Shown here: one piece after another, positions 34,205-43,046 of the stretch
Position numbering within the stretch: position 1 is the stretch's first letter
Layout of the letters: every line of letters starts with the position of its first letter
NCBI GenBank assembly: GCA_017472255.1
Contig: JAFUQU010000014.1
Span: 293,845-357,844 of the forward strand
Origin: Clostridia bacterium
Lineage (GTDB): Bacteria; Bacillota; Clostridia; Oscillospirales; CAG-272
Length of the DNA: 64,000 bases
Direction: 5' to 3'
Notes under the pieces: generated by a model
Seen by the model: the letters and a program-made list of their open reading frames with translations, nothing else
Database searches by the model: none
What the model was told of the DNA's origin: nothing
Made by a program: the position numbers and the translations under genes

Positions 34205-35083
34205 ATGAACGGCTATGCAAACAACCGTGGCGATTCACGGTTTTTCAACGGTGACCGGAGTGAGCTTCAGGCGATCAAAAGCAAGGAAAGCCTGCAGAAA
34301 TTTCATAAGCATAACCGCACAAGAAAGCAGATTTCGCGGCTGACGCGGATGCTTGTGTTCCTGCTGCTGGGCGTTGTCTTTGTGGTGTTGTGTCTGAATC
34401 TCTTTTTCCGGATTGAGACCATCGAGGTGGTCGGCTCGGGAAGATACAGCGCGCAGGATGTGCTTGATGCTGCCGGTATCGAGAAGGGGCAGAGTCTCTT
34501 TTTGGTGTCCGACCGGGACTTTGATGGTCTGCCCGCGCGGCTGGCTTATATTGAAGATGCCCGGATTACGCGGCGGCTGCCGAGTACGCTGATCATCACT
34601 CTGACCGAGGACACCCCCCGGTATGTGCTGGAGCTGTACGGCGAATATTTTGAGCTGTCAACCGATCTACGGGTGCTGGCAAGGGCTTTCGACCGGGATT
34701 CGGTCAGCGAAGGTTTGTGCGACCTGGTGCTTCCCGAGCTGGACGCGGCGATTGTGGGCAGCAAGCTGGTATTCACCGACGAAGCGGATGAGAAGTATGT
34801 GCGCTCCTATCTTTCGCTGATGGAGAGCAGTACGCTGTATGACCGGATCACCGGCATCGATCTGCGGGACAAGTTTGATCTTGCCATCCTATGTGACGGC
34901 ATTTATCTTGTGAACATGGGGGACAGCAGCGACCTTGACGTCAAGCTGGACTTAACTTATGGTATGCTGGGTACCGAAGCCTTTGACGGGGTAAGCCCGG
35001 CCATTCTCGATGTGACGAACCCGCAGACAGGCACAGCCAATTTCGCAGCGGGGAATAACGTCGCGTTTGAGAAGAAAACGTAA
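34205..35083 (+). CDS. ftsQ: Cell division protein FtsQ/DivIB
   Basis: Bitopic divisome protein of 292 residues. About 45 basic cytoplasmic residues are followed by a helix (MLVFLLLGVVFVVLCLNLFF) and then the POTRA domain (IETIEVVGSGRYSAQDVLDAAGIEKGQSLF), with the RRLPSTLIITLTEDTP segment typical of the family. The start 34205 is placed after GGGAGG (34195-34200); ATG 34181 abuts AAAGG. It has its own promoter. Follows murG and precedes ftsZ; ftsA is missing between them. Confidence 0.88.
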   Translation: MNGYANNRGDSRFFNGDRSELQAIKSKESLQKFHKHNRTRKQISRLTRMLVFLLLGVVFVVLCLNLFFRIETIEVVGSGRYSAQDVLDAAGIEKGQSLFLVSDRDFDGLPARLAYIEDARITRRLPSTLIITLTEDTPRYVLELYGEYFELSTDLRVLARAFDRDSVSEGLCDLVLPELDAAIVGSKLVFTDEADEKYVRSYLSLMESSTLYDRITGIDLRDKFDLAILCDGIYLVNMGDSSDLDVKLDLTYGMLGTEAFDGVSPAILDVTNPQTGTANFAAGNNVAFEKKT

Positions 35084-35111
35084 AAATACTATTAAATTTT
35101 ATGAAAACTGC

Positions 35112-35140
35112 TTGCAAATTGCGCGAATAGAGTTTATCAT
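35112..35140 (+). promoter_or_regulatory. Probable promoter of ftsZ
   Basis: TTGCAA (35112-35117), 17-base spacer, TATCAT (35135-35140), about 70 bases before the ftsZ start. Confidence 0.65.
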
Positions 35141-35209
35141 ATTATTATTAACATATCGATACAATGACGACCGAAAATAACGGGCATGAAAAATCAGGAG
35201 GATATAGAA

Positions 35210-36388
35210 ATGGCATTTGAACTCGACGATAACTTCGACAGTGGCGTAAATATAAAAGTAATTGGCGTCGGCGGCGGCGGAAACAACGCGGTCAACCGCA
35301 TGATTACCACCAATATTCAGGGCGTTGATTTCATCGCAATCAACACCGACCGTCAGGCGCTGGTGCATTCGAGCGCTGTCAACAAGATCGCCATCGGCGA
35401 AAAGATCACCAAGGGTCACGGCGCGGGCGCTAACCCCGAAATCGGCTCCAGAGCCGCCGAGGAAAACCTTGAGGAAATCAAGAAGTCGCTGCAGGGCGCT
35501 GATATGGTGTTCATCACCACCGGTATGGGCGGCGGTACAGGTACCGGCGCTGCTCCCGTCGTTGCCAAGGCTGCTAAGGAAATGGGCATCCTGACCATCG
35601 GCGTGGTAACTAAGCCCTTCGCTTTCGAAGGCCGCAAGAGAATGATGCAGGCTGAGCTTGGCATCAAGAATCTGGCCGAGGTGGTTGACTCTCTGATCAT
35701 CATTCCCAACGAGAGACTGAAGCAGGTTTCCGACACCAGAATCACACTGGCCAACGCCTTTGAAGTGGCCGACGATGTGCTGCGCAGCGGTGTGCAGAGT
35801 ATTGCCGAGCTGATTCAGGTGGAAGGCTTTATCAACCTGGACTTTGCCGACGTGACTGCTATCATGCAGAACGCCGGATACGCTCATATGGGCGTAGGCT
35901 CCGCCAAGGGCAAGGAAAAGGCCGAGCTGGCCGCGAAGGCTGCCATCTCCAGCCCGCTGCTCGAAACCTCCATCGCCGGCGCACACGGCATCATCGTCAG
36001 CATCACCGCTTCCCCCGACATCGGACTGGAAGAGGTTGACCTGGCATCCAGCATGGTCGCCGAGGAAGCGCATCCCGACGCAAACATCATCTGGGGCTGC
36101 TGCCTGGATCCCGATCTGCAGGACGAAATGCGCGTAACCGTCATCGCCACCGGCTTTGACAGCGCACCCAAGAGTATGCAGAACACCATCGCGGATTCGA
36201 TGAAGAAGGCCGCAGAGACTACTGCCGCTCCCAGAGCAGGTGGTTCCTCGTCCAGAACTGCCGCCGCTCCCGCTGCGGAAGCTGCTCCTGCTGAGGCTCC
36301 CAAGCCCGCGAAGAAGGACGAGCTGATCTCCGATGATGATTTCAACGAGATCTTCAACATCCTCCAGAACAACAAGCGCGATAACTGA
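35210..36388 (+). CDS. ftsZ: Cell division GTPase FtsZ
   Basis: Tubulin homologue forming the division ring. The protein has 392 residues. [13 protein letters not shown] starts the GTPase domain; the tubulin signature [26 protein letters not shown] and NERLKQV, NADLxD-like NLDFADV are present. After about residue 320 a variable Ala/Pro/Lys linker leads to the C-terminal peptide [18 protein letters not shown], the partner-binding tail, which differs from the common IPxFL form. The start 35210 follows CAGGAGGATATAG. Terminated by a strong hairpin. Confidence 0.97.
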   Translation: MAFELDDNFDSGVNIKVIGVGGGGNNAVNRMITTNIQGVDFIAINTDRQALVHSSAVNKIAIGEKITKGHGAGANPEIGSRAAEENLEEIKKSLQGADMVFITTGMGGGTGTGAAPVVAKAAKEMGILTIGVVTKPFAFEGRKRMMQAELGIKNLAEVVDSLIIIPNERLKQVSDTRITLANAFEVADDVLRSGVQSIAELIQVEGFINLDFADVTAIMQNAGYAHMGVGSAKGKEKAELAAKAAISSPLLETSIAGAHGIIVSITASPDIGLEEVDLASSMVAEEAHPDANIIWGCCLDPDLQDEMRVTVIATGFDSAPKSMQNTIADSMKKAAETTAAPRAGGSSSRTAAAPAAEAAPAEAPKPAKKDELISDDDFNEIFNILQNNKRDN

Positions 36389-36415
36389 TAGAGAGAATCT
36401 AATATATAATGAAAT

Positions 36416-36446
36416 GGCATCCGGTGCCAAGCACCGGATGCCTTTT
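36416..36446. terminator. Bidirectional terminator between ftsZ and the rhamnosidase
   Basis: Perfect 12-base stem GGCATCCGGTGC (36416-36427) / GCACCGGATGCC (36431-36442) followed by TTTTC on plus and ATTTC on minus. It separates convergent genes. Confidence 0.92.
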
Positions 36447-36455
36447 CATTATGTG

Positions 36456-38156
36456 TTATCGTACAATCTCCACACCGTCGGGCGCGTCGATCTTAACGCC
36501 GTTCTTGTCGGCGTAGATGCTGACTTTGCCGTAGGGAGTGGGGAAGCTGCCGCGGATGAATCCCAGACCGCAGAGGTTGGGCTTGATCTCCAGCTTTTTG
36601 CATCCCGGCTCCAGAATCTTCACGCCCAGGACATGGCGGGTCAGGAAGGTTACAGGACCCGAGGACCAGCCGTGGCAGAGACTGTGCCGCAGTCCTACGT
36701 AACAGTATGCGCCGTAGTCACCGTGGATGTCCTTCTTGCCTTCCGCGGGAATCTCGTCAATGCCCGACACATGGTCGAAGCCGCCTGCGGATTCCACCCA
36801 GTCCAGACTGAAATCTTCCCAGAAGGTGGTGGCGCCCAGCTTGAGCATCGCGCCGTAGTATTCGCGCATATCCTGAAGCGCTTCGGCGGTCTTGCCTGCC
36901 ATGGCGCGGGCTGCGAGGGTGTAGTAAGAGTAGAAGGTGGAATAACCGTGCGCGCCGCCCTTCGAGATGTAGTCGCGGTCGGTTTCGACGGCGTCATTGA
37001 TGCCTGCCAGAACGGTCAGCGCGACAGCCTGCTTTGCCTGGCAGGTGAAGTGATGTTCTTTCATCTTTGCAGTCAGCTGACGGCAGCGTTCGGCGGAAGC
37101 GGATTCGCCCAGCACATCCGCCAGCTTGGCGCCAGCGTCCAGACCCATGCAGAGCAGACCCTGCAATCCGGCGTGCTTGGCTTCGGGATCGGCATTGGTC
37201 GGCCAATCGAGGAAGCGCCACGCCTCCATCTTTTCCACGCCGTCCTCATCGACCTGCCCGCAGAGCAGCTCCAGCAGCCGGACGAGATAATCCTTCTGCT
37301 CGGCGAGATAATCCAGATTGCCGTTCTGCATATAGTAGTCGTACTGGCACATCAGCCACCACAGCGAATAGGAAGGGATGCCGTTCATCCATTTGAAACG
37401 GGTTTCCTTGTTGAGGTCGGACACGTCGCGGGCGAAATCCAGGCTCCTCGGCACAACTTCATTATCGCCGAAAACCGAGCAGATGGTCATGACCTCGGGA
37501 TGCATATCGCCGATCCAAACCAGACGGTCGCGCTTGATGCCGTCCCACAGATATTCCTGCATATTCAGATGAGCGGTGTAGGCGGCGGTGCGGTAAATCT
37601 GATCCACCAGCGGGTCATCCGATTCAAAGCTGCCCACATATTCGATGTCGCGGACGATCAGCACGCCGGTGACTGCGCGAAGGTTCAGCAAGGCCTTGTC
37701 GCCCAGCAGTTCCAGCCAGATAAAGCGGAAGCCGGATTCGTTGGTATCGGTGCCGCTGAGAATCTGGAGATTCAGCATAAAATCACGGTTGGCATGATCG
37801 GTGGTTGCGCCCTTGACGCCCACATCGTTCATAGCCTCGGAGACGGATTCACCCATGCGGATTTTTACCTGAGCCGGGTGGGGATCGCAGTTCTGGGTCA
37901 GGATGCGCACGCTGCCGTGGATTTCGCAGCCCAGATCGAGGAGAATCGCGGCGTGTTCGCTTCCCTCGGTGTTGCGCATGGTGACGGTTTCCACGCTGTC
38001 GGCAAGCTGAATCTGGTTGGGGACGTTTTTAAGCAGACACTCTGCGTTCTGCACGTCGCCTTTGGTCATGACGATGCAAACCGGGCGCAGGTAGGTGCGG
38101 GTGCGGGGGTCGGTGTCAAAGGGTTTGATGCCGGAGAGTTGATCGAGAACCTTCAT
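36456..38156 (-). CDS. Alpha-L-rhamnosidase-like glycoside hydrolase (GH78 type), compact
   Basis: Probably releases terminal L-rhamnose from oligosaccharides in the cytoplasm. The protein has 566 residues and no signal peptide. A beta-sandwich part (LLDLGCEIHGSVRI ... KIRMGESVSEAM) is followed by an alpha/alpha-toroid with YLWDGIKRDRLVWIGDMHPE, which matches the GH78 catalytic DxxxRxxxxWxGD region, and a C-terminal beta domain (KLEIKPNLCGLGFIRGSFPTPYG). Most GH78 enzymes are 850 residues or more, so N-terminal modules are absent. It starts one base after the esterase stop. Fits with rhaA and rhaB in this window. Confidence 0.85.
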   Translation of the reverse strand: MKVLDQLSGIKPFDTDPRTRTYLRPVCIVMTKGDVQNAECLLKNVPNQIQLADSVETVTMRNTEGSEHAAILLDLGCEIHGSVRILTQNCDPHPAQVKIRMGESVSEAMNDVGVKGATTDHANRDFMLNLQILSGTDTNESGFRFIWLELLGDKALLNLRAVTGVLIVRDIEYVGSFESDDPLVDQIYRTAAYTAHLNMQEYLWDGIKRDRLVWIGDMHPEVMTICSVFGDNEVVPRSLDFARDVSDLNKETRFKWMNGIPSYSLWWLMCQYDYYMQNGNLDYLAEQKDYLVRLLELLCGQVDEDGVEKMEAWRFLDWPTNADPEAKHAGLQGLLCMGLDAGAKLADVLGESASAERCRQLTAKMKEHHFTCQAKQAVALTVLAGINDAVETDRDYISKGGAHGYSTFYSYYTLAARAMAGKTAEALQDMREYYGAMLKLGATTFWEDFSLDWVESAGGFDHVSGIDEIPAEGKKDIHGDYGAYCYVGLRHSLCHGWSSGPVTFLTRHVLGVKILEPGCKKLEIKPNLCGLGFIRGSFPTPYGKVSIYADKNGVKIDAPDGVEIVR

Positions 38157-38157
38157 A

Positions 38158-38865
38158 TCAGTTGTTTCCTTTCAGTGTTTGATAAGCAGCGAAATAGCGT
38201 TTGCCGAACTCGCGCTGAGCGGCTGCGTTGAAATGGAGCGCGTCGCCCCGGTCAGCCAGTCCCTCAGCGGAAGCGATGGCGATGTCCGGACGCTGGGCAA
38301 GCTCGTGGAGCGCCTTGTTCACGTCCTGCCAGTAGGGCATGGGCTTGGGACGATCGGCGAGAAAATAGCCCAGCTCGCCGACGACGATGGGCAGCTTCAC
38401 GCCCAGACGGCTGCGAAATTCGTCCATGATGGCGGTAAAGCGGGGCACATAGGTCGAAGACAGTTCGGCGGATGAGGATTCCGCCTCGCCCTGATGCCAG
38501 AGAATGCCGGTCAGCTCGCCCACATTCATGGCGAGCTTTGCCTGATAGTAGGCGTGCAGGAAAAGCTGTCCGTCAATCTTCCAGTCCTCCAGCGAGGTTC
38601 CGCCGTCGGCGCAGGGAACCAGACCGATCTCTTCGTTGTAGGCTTCGGCGTAGGCCGCGGCGAAGCTGGCGGCGGGGTTGACGCCGCTGAAGGTCGCCAG
38701 CGGATTGTCGAGGATGATTGGGCGATCCACGTTGATCGGTTCGCACATACGCTGCCATCTGCCGTTGCGCAGCATATAGCAGCGGCGGTCATGGATCGGT
38801 TCCACCTCGCTGAGGCTGCCCCGTCCGGCCATGTTGGATTGTCCCATCATCAGGAATACTTTCAT
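38158..38865 (-). CDS. SASA-domain carbohydrate esterase (CE6/sialate O-acetylesterase-like)
   Basis: A predicted SGNH-type acetylesterase of 235 residues. The nucleophile serine is in FLMMGQSNMAGRG, the second block is ILWHQGEAES, and the Asp-His pair is in DALHFN near the C-terminus. There is no signal peptide, so it likely deacetylates imported oligosaccharides. It is transcribed first, with the rhamnosidase following after one base. Its own sigma-A promoter lies upstream. Acetylated rhamnogalacturonan or xylan fragments are plausible substrates by context only. Confidence 0.85.
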   Translation of the reverse strand: MKVFLMMGQSNMAGRGSLSEVEPIHDRRCYMLRNGRWQRMCEPINVDRPIILDNPLATFSGVNPAASFAAAYAEAYNEEIGLVPCADGGTSLEDWKIDGQLFLHAYYQAKLAMNVGELTGILWHQGEAESSSAELSSTYVPRFTAIMDEFRSRLGVKLPIVVGELGYFLADRPKPMPYWQDVNKALHELAQRPDIAIASAEGLADRGDALHFNAAAQREFGKRYFAAYQTLKGNN

Positions 38866-38901
38866 TGGAATACTGTCCTTTCGTTGCAGAATGGTATCAA
38901 C

Positions 38902-38930
38902 ATTATATCATTTGGGGGCAGGATTGTCAA
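38902..38930 (-). promoter_or_regulatory. Sigma-A promoter of the esterase-rhamnosidase operon
   Basis: On the minus strand TTGACA (38925-38930), 17-base spacer, TATAAT (38902-38907): near-consensus. Confidence 0.88.
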
Positions 38931-39000
38931 TTGTTCCCGATAATTTTGTCACGGAAATCCAAAAAAGAGGACGGAATTTGAAAAAACTTCTGTAAACTAC

Positions 39001-39029
39001 TTGACAAGTGAACAAAAATATGATATACT
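39001..39029 (+). promoter_or_regulatory. Sigma-A promoter of the GntR/ABC locus
   Basis: TTGACA (39001-39006), 17-base spacer, TATACT (39024-39029). Confidence 0.88.
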
Positions 39030-39048
39030 TACCTACGTAAATAGGTAA
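39029..39048 (+). promoter_or_regulatory. Probable operator of the GntR regulator
   Basis: Inverted repeat TTACCTA (39029-39035) / TAGGTAA (39042-39048) with a six-base spacer, touching the -10 box and covering the RNA start. Placement fits autorepression by the encoded YtrA-type GntR protein. Confidence 0.75.
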
Positions 39049-39071
39049 CTAAATGACATGGAGGTGATCAT

Positions 39072-39452
39072 TTGGAGTTCCGGGAAGACAAAGCGATTTT
39101 CGTTCAGATCGCCGAGTCCATCGAGGACGATATCCTGCGGGGCATTCTGTTTGAGGATGAGCGCGCGCCTTCAACCAATGAGCTGGCGGCGGCGTATGAG
39201 ATCAATCCCAACACGGCGGCCAAAAGTCTGAGTATGCTGATGAACGACGGAATTTTGTACAAGAAAAGGGGAGTAGGTATGTTTGTAGCAGCAGGAGCAA
39301 AGGAAAAAATATTTGACAAGCGGCGGTGCGTGTTTGTGGACGATTATCTGCATCCAATGCTCCGGGAAGCCAAGCTGCTGGGGCTGACGCCTGATATGCT
39401 GGCCAGCATGATCCGCGAGGAAGCCGGTCATGAGGAGGTTTGCCATGAGTAA
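39072..39452 (+). CDS. GntR-family regulator, YtrA subfamily
   Basis: A transcriptional repressor of 126 residues. The winged helix-turn-helix covers about residues 8-72 (FVQIAESIEDDILRGIL ... PSTNELAAAYEINPNTAAKSLSMLMNDGILYKKRGVGMFV). Only a short helical tail follows, which is the hallmark of the YtrA subfamily that controls ABC operons. The start is TTG 39072 after GGAGGTGAT. Its stop overlaps the ATPase gene by eight bases. It likely binds the palindrome at 39029. Confidence 0.92.
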   Translation: MEFREDKAIFVQIAESIEDDILRGILFEDERAPSTNELAAAYEINPNTAAKSLSMLMNDGILYKKRGVGMFVAAGAKEKIFDKRRCVFVDDYLHPMLREAKLLGLTPDMLASMIREEAGHEEVCHE

Positions 39453-40314
39453 GCTGGAATGCATCGGCGTAAGCAAAGCCTATGGCGGACATAAGGTGCT
39501 GAAGGATATTTCCCTGTGTCTGGAGGAGCATCGCATCTACGGTCTCATTGGACGGAACGGCGCGGGTAAGACGACGCTGCTCAGCCTGCTGTCCGGACAG
39601 ACCTTCGCTGCCGGCGGACAGGTACTGTGCGACGGTGAGCCGGTCTGGGAAAATCAGGACGCCCTCGATAAAATCTGCTTTTCCCGCGAAATCAGCAAAA
39701 CCACGTTTTTCGGCAACAAAGACCGAATGACGTCCGATATGCTGAAGGCGGGCGCGTATTTCTATCCCGGCTGGGACGAGGACTATGCGAGAGAGCTGAC
39801 GGATATCTTTGAGCTGGATACGGACAAAAAGATTACAGAGCTGTCTGACGGTATGCGCTCGGCGCTGACGATTGTGATGGCGCTGGCGTCACAGGCGCCG
39901 ATTACCTTTCTGGATGAGCCGGTGGCTGGGCTGGATGTGTTCATGCGCGACCGCTTCTACAAGTTGCTGCTGGAGGAATACTGCGAATCCGAGCGCACCT
40001 TCGTGGTTTCAACGCATATCATCGACGAAGCGACCAGCCTGCTGGAGGATGTGATCATCCTCGATCGGGGAAAGATCGTCTGTATGGAGAACACCGAGGA
40101 GCTGCTGGAGCGCCACCGCATGGTCAGCGGTCTGGCAGAGGACATCGACCGATTCTGCGAAGGGCGGAATGTGGTACACAGCGAGACGCTGGGACGCAAG
40201 AAGACGGTCTGCGTGGCGATTGACGATATGGCGGGCTTCCGCCGGGATGCCGAGGGGTATGATTTCGATATCTCCAAGGCCAGCCTGCAGAAGCTGTTCA
40301 TGAATCTGCTGTGA
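39445..40314 (+). CDS. ABC transporter ATP-binding protein
   Basis: The ATPase subunit, 289 residues. Walker A is GRNGAGKTTLLSLL, Walker B is ITFLDEPVAGLD, and the switch histidine is in VVSTHIIDEA. The signature reads LSDGMRSAL instead of LSGGQ, a variant seen in YtrB-type proteins. The start 39445 follows GAGGAGG and overlaps the regulator gene. Two small membrane proteins follow and probably form the channel. Export of a peptide or antibiotic-stress response is typical for such loci; the substrate is unknown. Confidence 0.92.
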   Translation: MSKLECIGVSKAYGGHKVLKDISLCLEEHRIYGLIGRNGAGKTTLLSLLSGQTFAAGGQVLCDGEPVWENQDALDKICFSREISKTTFFGNKDRMTSDMLKAGAYFYPGWDEDYARELTDIFELDTDKKITELSDGMRSALTIVMALASQAPITFLDEPVAGLDVFMRDRFYKLLLEEYCESERTFVVSTHIIDEATSLLEDVIILDRGKIVCMENTEELLERHRMVSGLAEDIDRFCEGRNVVHSETLGRKKTVCVAIDDMAGFRRDAEGYDFDISKASLQKLFMNLL

Positions 40315-40322
40315 GGTGCGCC

Positions 40323-40958
40323 ATGAAGCAATGGTTGAAAGCGCCTGCGGTACGCTGTGCGCTCTATAATCAGCTGTTCGGGTTTGTTATATATCTTGCA
40401 ATGGCTGCCGTCATCAACATTGGCCTCAGTCTTGCAGATTCCGATTCCAATATTGAAATCGGAATCTGCATCTGGGGTGGCCAGTTTACCGTTTACTGGG
40501 TTATAAGCCGATATCTTTCCGATATGCCGTTGATTCTTCACTGTGGGATGACCCGGCGGAATTTCTTCCTCGGCAGTCTGTACTGCAAGCTCTGCTATTC
40601 GCTGGCAGTCGGTCTGCTGGCGGCTGTGGCCGGCATCATCTGCCGCTATACGATCGACCGCGTGCTGATTATAGCGGTGATCGGACTGCTGATAATCCTG
40701 CTGATGCTGTCCTTCGGCGACCTGTTCGGCTGTCTGATACATTGTGTCGACACGCGGGAGATTCAATGGAAAGTCGCTCTGGTGGTACTGGTTTTGCTGG
40801 CAGTATCTCTAACGGTGGGGATAACGACTGATGTGGGCGGTACAGTTGGCGAGCTTCGCTTTGGAGGGGAATTTCTGCTGAAAATCGCTGCATATCTGGT
40901 ATGCAGCGGTCTTTGTCAGACTGCCGCGTGGTTCTGTTTGCGCAGGGCGGAGATTTAG
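40323..40958 (+). CDS. ABC transporter membrane subunit (first)
   Basis: A hydrophobic protein of 211 residues with about six predicted helices (e.g. FGFVIYLAMAAVINIGLSL; LAVGLLAAVAGIICRY; VALVVLVLLAVSLTVGI). No recognised catalytic motif. Start 40323 lies after GAGGTG; GTG 40311, which overlaps the ATPase stop as GTGA, is possible. Position after the ATPase gene indicates a permease of the ABC-2 type. Confidence 0.75.
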   Translation: MKQWLKAPAVRCALYNQLFGFVIYLAMAAVINIGLSLADSDSNIEIGICIWGGQFTVYWVISRYLSDMPLILHCGMTRRNFFLGSLYCKLCYSLAVGLLAAVAGIICRYTIDRVLIIAVIGLLIILLMLSFGDLFGCLIHCVDTREIQWKVALVVLVLLAVSLTVGITTDVGGTVGELRFGGEFLLKIAAYLVCSGLCQTAAWFCLRRAEI

Positions 40959-40967
40959 GAGGCTGTG

Positions 40968-41678
40968 ATGAAACGATTTGGAACAGCCCTTCGCTGGGCA
41001 TTCGATACCTGCGGCTGGAAGCTGTGGGGACGCGTCATTCTCATGCTGTGGATGATATTCTGCGCGGTTGATCTGGTGTCGGCCTTCTTCGATTGGATCG
41101 GCATGATGGCGTTTGGAATCTATTTGATCAAAATTATGCTGTACGGCGCCACATTTCTGCTGACTGTCCGCTGCCTGTGCCGGGGATATCGGGAGATGAT
41201 TCATTTCGGCATTGCCCGCCGGACGGCGTTGACGGCAGCCGCGGTTTGTACATTCGCACTGCCGATGGTATGCGAGGTTTGCATCGTAGTCATTTTGAAG
41301 CTGATGCGTATCCTGCTGCGGGCGGGATTTGGCGAATATATCTACCTATACAGCGTCAACCTGACCGACGGCAGGCTATGGTATCTCAGCTTTGTGCTGA
41401 TTCTGCTGCTGTATGCTGCCGGAATCATCGCGGCGTCCTGGGTGAACCGCAGAGGCAGCGACGGATTGATCAATTTTGTATCGCTCGTGTTCCTGCTGGG
41501 CGTTGGCGTCTACCATCTGTTCACCACACTGCCTGAGCACTGCGAACCTTTCGCGGTTGTGCTGCTCTTTATCCTTGAGCATCCGCCGATTCTGATCGGG
41601 CTGCTGATTGCTATACTCGCAGTAATTTTCCTCGTTGTGGCACGTTCTTTGCGGTCGATTTACCGCACCGAAGTCTAA
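40968..41678 (+). CDS. ABC transporter membrane subunit (second)
   Basis: A hydrophobic protein of 236 residues with about six predicted helices (MALLAFGIYLIKIMLYGATFL-like segment near residue 50; LYAAGIIAASWV; VVLLFILEHPPILIGLLIAILAVIFLVV near the end). The start at 40968 is five bases after AGGAGG (40957-40962). It ends with a basic tail. It pairs with the upstream subunit; the two are similar in size but not obviously paralogous by eye. Confidence 0.72.
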   Translation: MKRFGTALRWAFDTCGWKLWGRVILMLWMIFCAVDLVSAFFDWIGMMAFGIYLIKIMLYGATFLLTVRCLCRGYREMIHFGIARRTALTAAAVCTFALPMVCEVCIVVILKLMRILLRAGFGEYIYLYSVNLTDGRLWYLSFVLILLLYAAGIIAASWVNRRGSDGLINFVSLVFLLGVGVYHLFTTLPEHCEPFAVVLLFILEHPPILIGLLIAILAVIFLVVARSLRSIYRTEV

Positions 41679-41709
41679 CAAATTATTTTCCATATTGGAG
41701 GTACATATT

Positions 41710-42999
41710 ATGTCCGTTTATTACATCGATCCCGTCGGCGGCAAAGCCGACGCGGCAGGTCTCACACCTGCCGATGCCCGCTTATCGGAAGCTGGGCTGG
41801 AAATCCGTCCGGGCGATTCCGTGCTCTTCCGCCGGGGTGTCACCGCCCGCCGCATGATCGGAACGGTCAGCGGAGAGGACGGCGCGCCAGTTACCTACGG
41901 CGCGTATGGCGAAGGTGAGAAGCCGCTGTTCCTCGGCTCTGTGGATGTCAGCTCCCCCGACGACTGGGAAGCGGTGGGAGAGAATCTCTGGCGCATGACC
42001 CGCCCGGTGCGCGGCGATGTGGGCAACTTCGTGTTTAACGACAACGACGGCGCCACCTTGCGCTGGGTGAAGGAAGACCTGCACGCGCAGGGCGATTTCT
42101 GGGACAGTCGCTTCGGATGCAGTGAGAAGCGTCTGGAAGCGCCGGAGCAGGAGGTGCTGCTCTGGTCCGAGGACAATCCCGCCGATGTGTACGATCACAT
42201 CGAGTGCGTACCCTTCGCAGATCGTTGTCTGGCACGGCTGAAAAGCAACATTATCATCGAGGACATCGCCTTTGCCAATAGCGGTGTTCACGCACTGCCC
42301 GGAAACGGTGAAAATATCATTGTCCGCCGCTGCGACTTCCGCTTCATCGGCGGCTGTGTTTGGAATTATGGTCTGCGCATCCGCTTCGGCAACGCCATCG
42401 AGCTGTGGAACATTGCCCGGGACGTGACCGTGGAGGATTGCAGCTTCAAGGCGGTTTACGACTCCTGCGTGACCCATCAGGGAAACAAGGCTGCCATAAA
42501 GCCTGCCGAGCGTTTTATCTGCCGGAACAACCTGTTTGATACCTACGGTATGGCGGCCTTCGAATATCGCGATCTGCTGCCCATGGAGTCCAGCTTTACC
42601 GACAATATCTGCCTGAACGCGGGAACCGGCTTCGCCATGTACGGCGAGACGCTCCCCCGCAAATCGGAAATCTGGCCCCAGCCCATGGGACACCACATCT
42701 TCCTGTGGCGGATTGATGTGCCTACAGACGGCGGCAGTGTGGAGATTTCCCGCAACTACTTCGGCGACGCTCCGGTGGGCGCTGCCATCTATTCGATCAT
42801 CTGCCCCGAAGCCGAGGCGCAGATGACGCTGGACAACAACATCTACGACAGCACTAACGAAGTGCTGCTCAACCGCTTCGGCGGCGTGAACTACCCGTCC
42901 TTTGACGCTTACCGTGATGCCACCGGTCAGGATGCGAACAGCCGCTGCGAAAAGACAGACGCAGCCTCGCTCGTCGCAACGTGGGAATCCAAACGATAA
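41710..42999 (+). CDS. Right-handed beta-helix protein (pectate-lyase-like fold)
   Basis: A protein of 429 residues. The opening YYIDPVGGKADAAGLTPADA ... IRPGDSVLFRRG is typical for the start of beta-helix polysaccharide enzymes. Beta-helix rungs follow (NIIIEDIAFANSG, ENIIVRRCDFRFIGG, ARDVTVEDCSFKAVYD, RFICRNNLFDTYG). There is no signal peptide. It may be a lyase or glycoside hydrolase acting on imported pectin-like fragments; catalytic residues cannot be assigned. It follows the ABC genes by 31 bases and may be co-transcribed. TTGGAGGTAC is the ribosome site. Confidence 0.8.
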   Translation: MSVYYIDPVGGKADAAGLTPADARLSEAGLEIRPGDSVLFRRGVTARRMIGTVSGEDGAPVTYGAYGEGEKPLFLGSVDVSSPDDWEAVGENLWRMTRPVRGDVGNFVFNDNDGATLRWVKEDLHAQGDFWDSRFGCSEKRLEAPEQEVLLWSEDNPADVYDHIECVPFADRCLARLKSNIIIEDIAFANSGVHALPGNGENIIVRRCDFRFIGGCVWNYGLRIRFGNAIELWNIARDVTVEDCSFKAVYDSCVTHQGNKAAIKPAERFICRNNLFDTYGMAAFEYRDLLPMESSFTDNICLNAGTGFAMYGETLPRKSEIWPQPMGHHIFLWRIDVPTDGGSVEISRNYFGDAPVGAAIYSIICPEAEAQMTLDNNIYDSTNEVLLNRFGGVNYPSFDAYRDATGQDANSRCEKTDAASLVATWESKR

Positions 43000-43011
43000 A
43001 ATATAGAAATA

Positions 43012-43041
43012 CAAGGTGCCGCGCTGATGCGCGGCACCTTG
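43012..43041. terminator. Hairpin terminator between convergent genes
   Basis: Perfect 13-base stem CAAGGTGCCGCGC (43012-43024) / GCGCGGCACCTTG (43029-43041) with a TGAT loop. T-rich sequence follows only on the minus strand (TATTTCTATATTTT), so it probably ends the minus-strand transporter gene best. Confidence 0.85.
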
Positions 43042-43046
43042 ACTAT

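Noticed and set aside
36333..38231. A 632-codon open frame on the plus strand opposite the rhamnosidase
   Set aside because: Antisense shadow of the GH78-like gene, with no ribosome site and no family features.
40311..40323. GTG start overlapping the ATPase stop for the first ABC membrane protein
   Set aside because: The GAGGTG ribosome site lies inside that start; ATG 40323 has workable spacing and begins the natural N-terminus.
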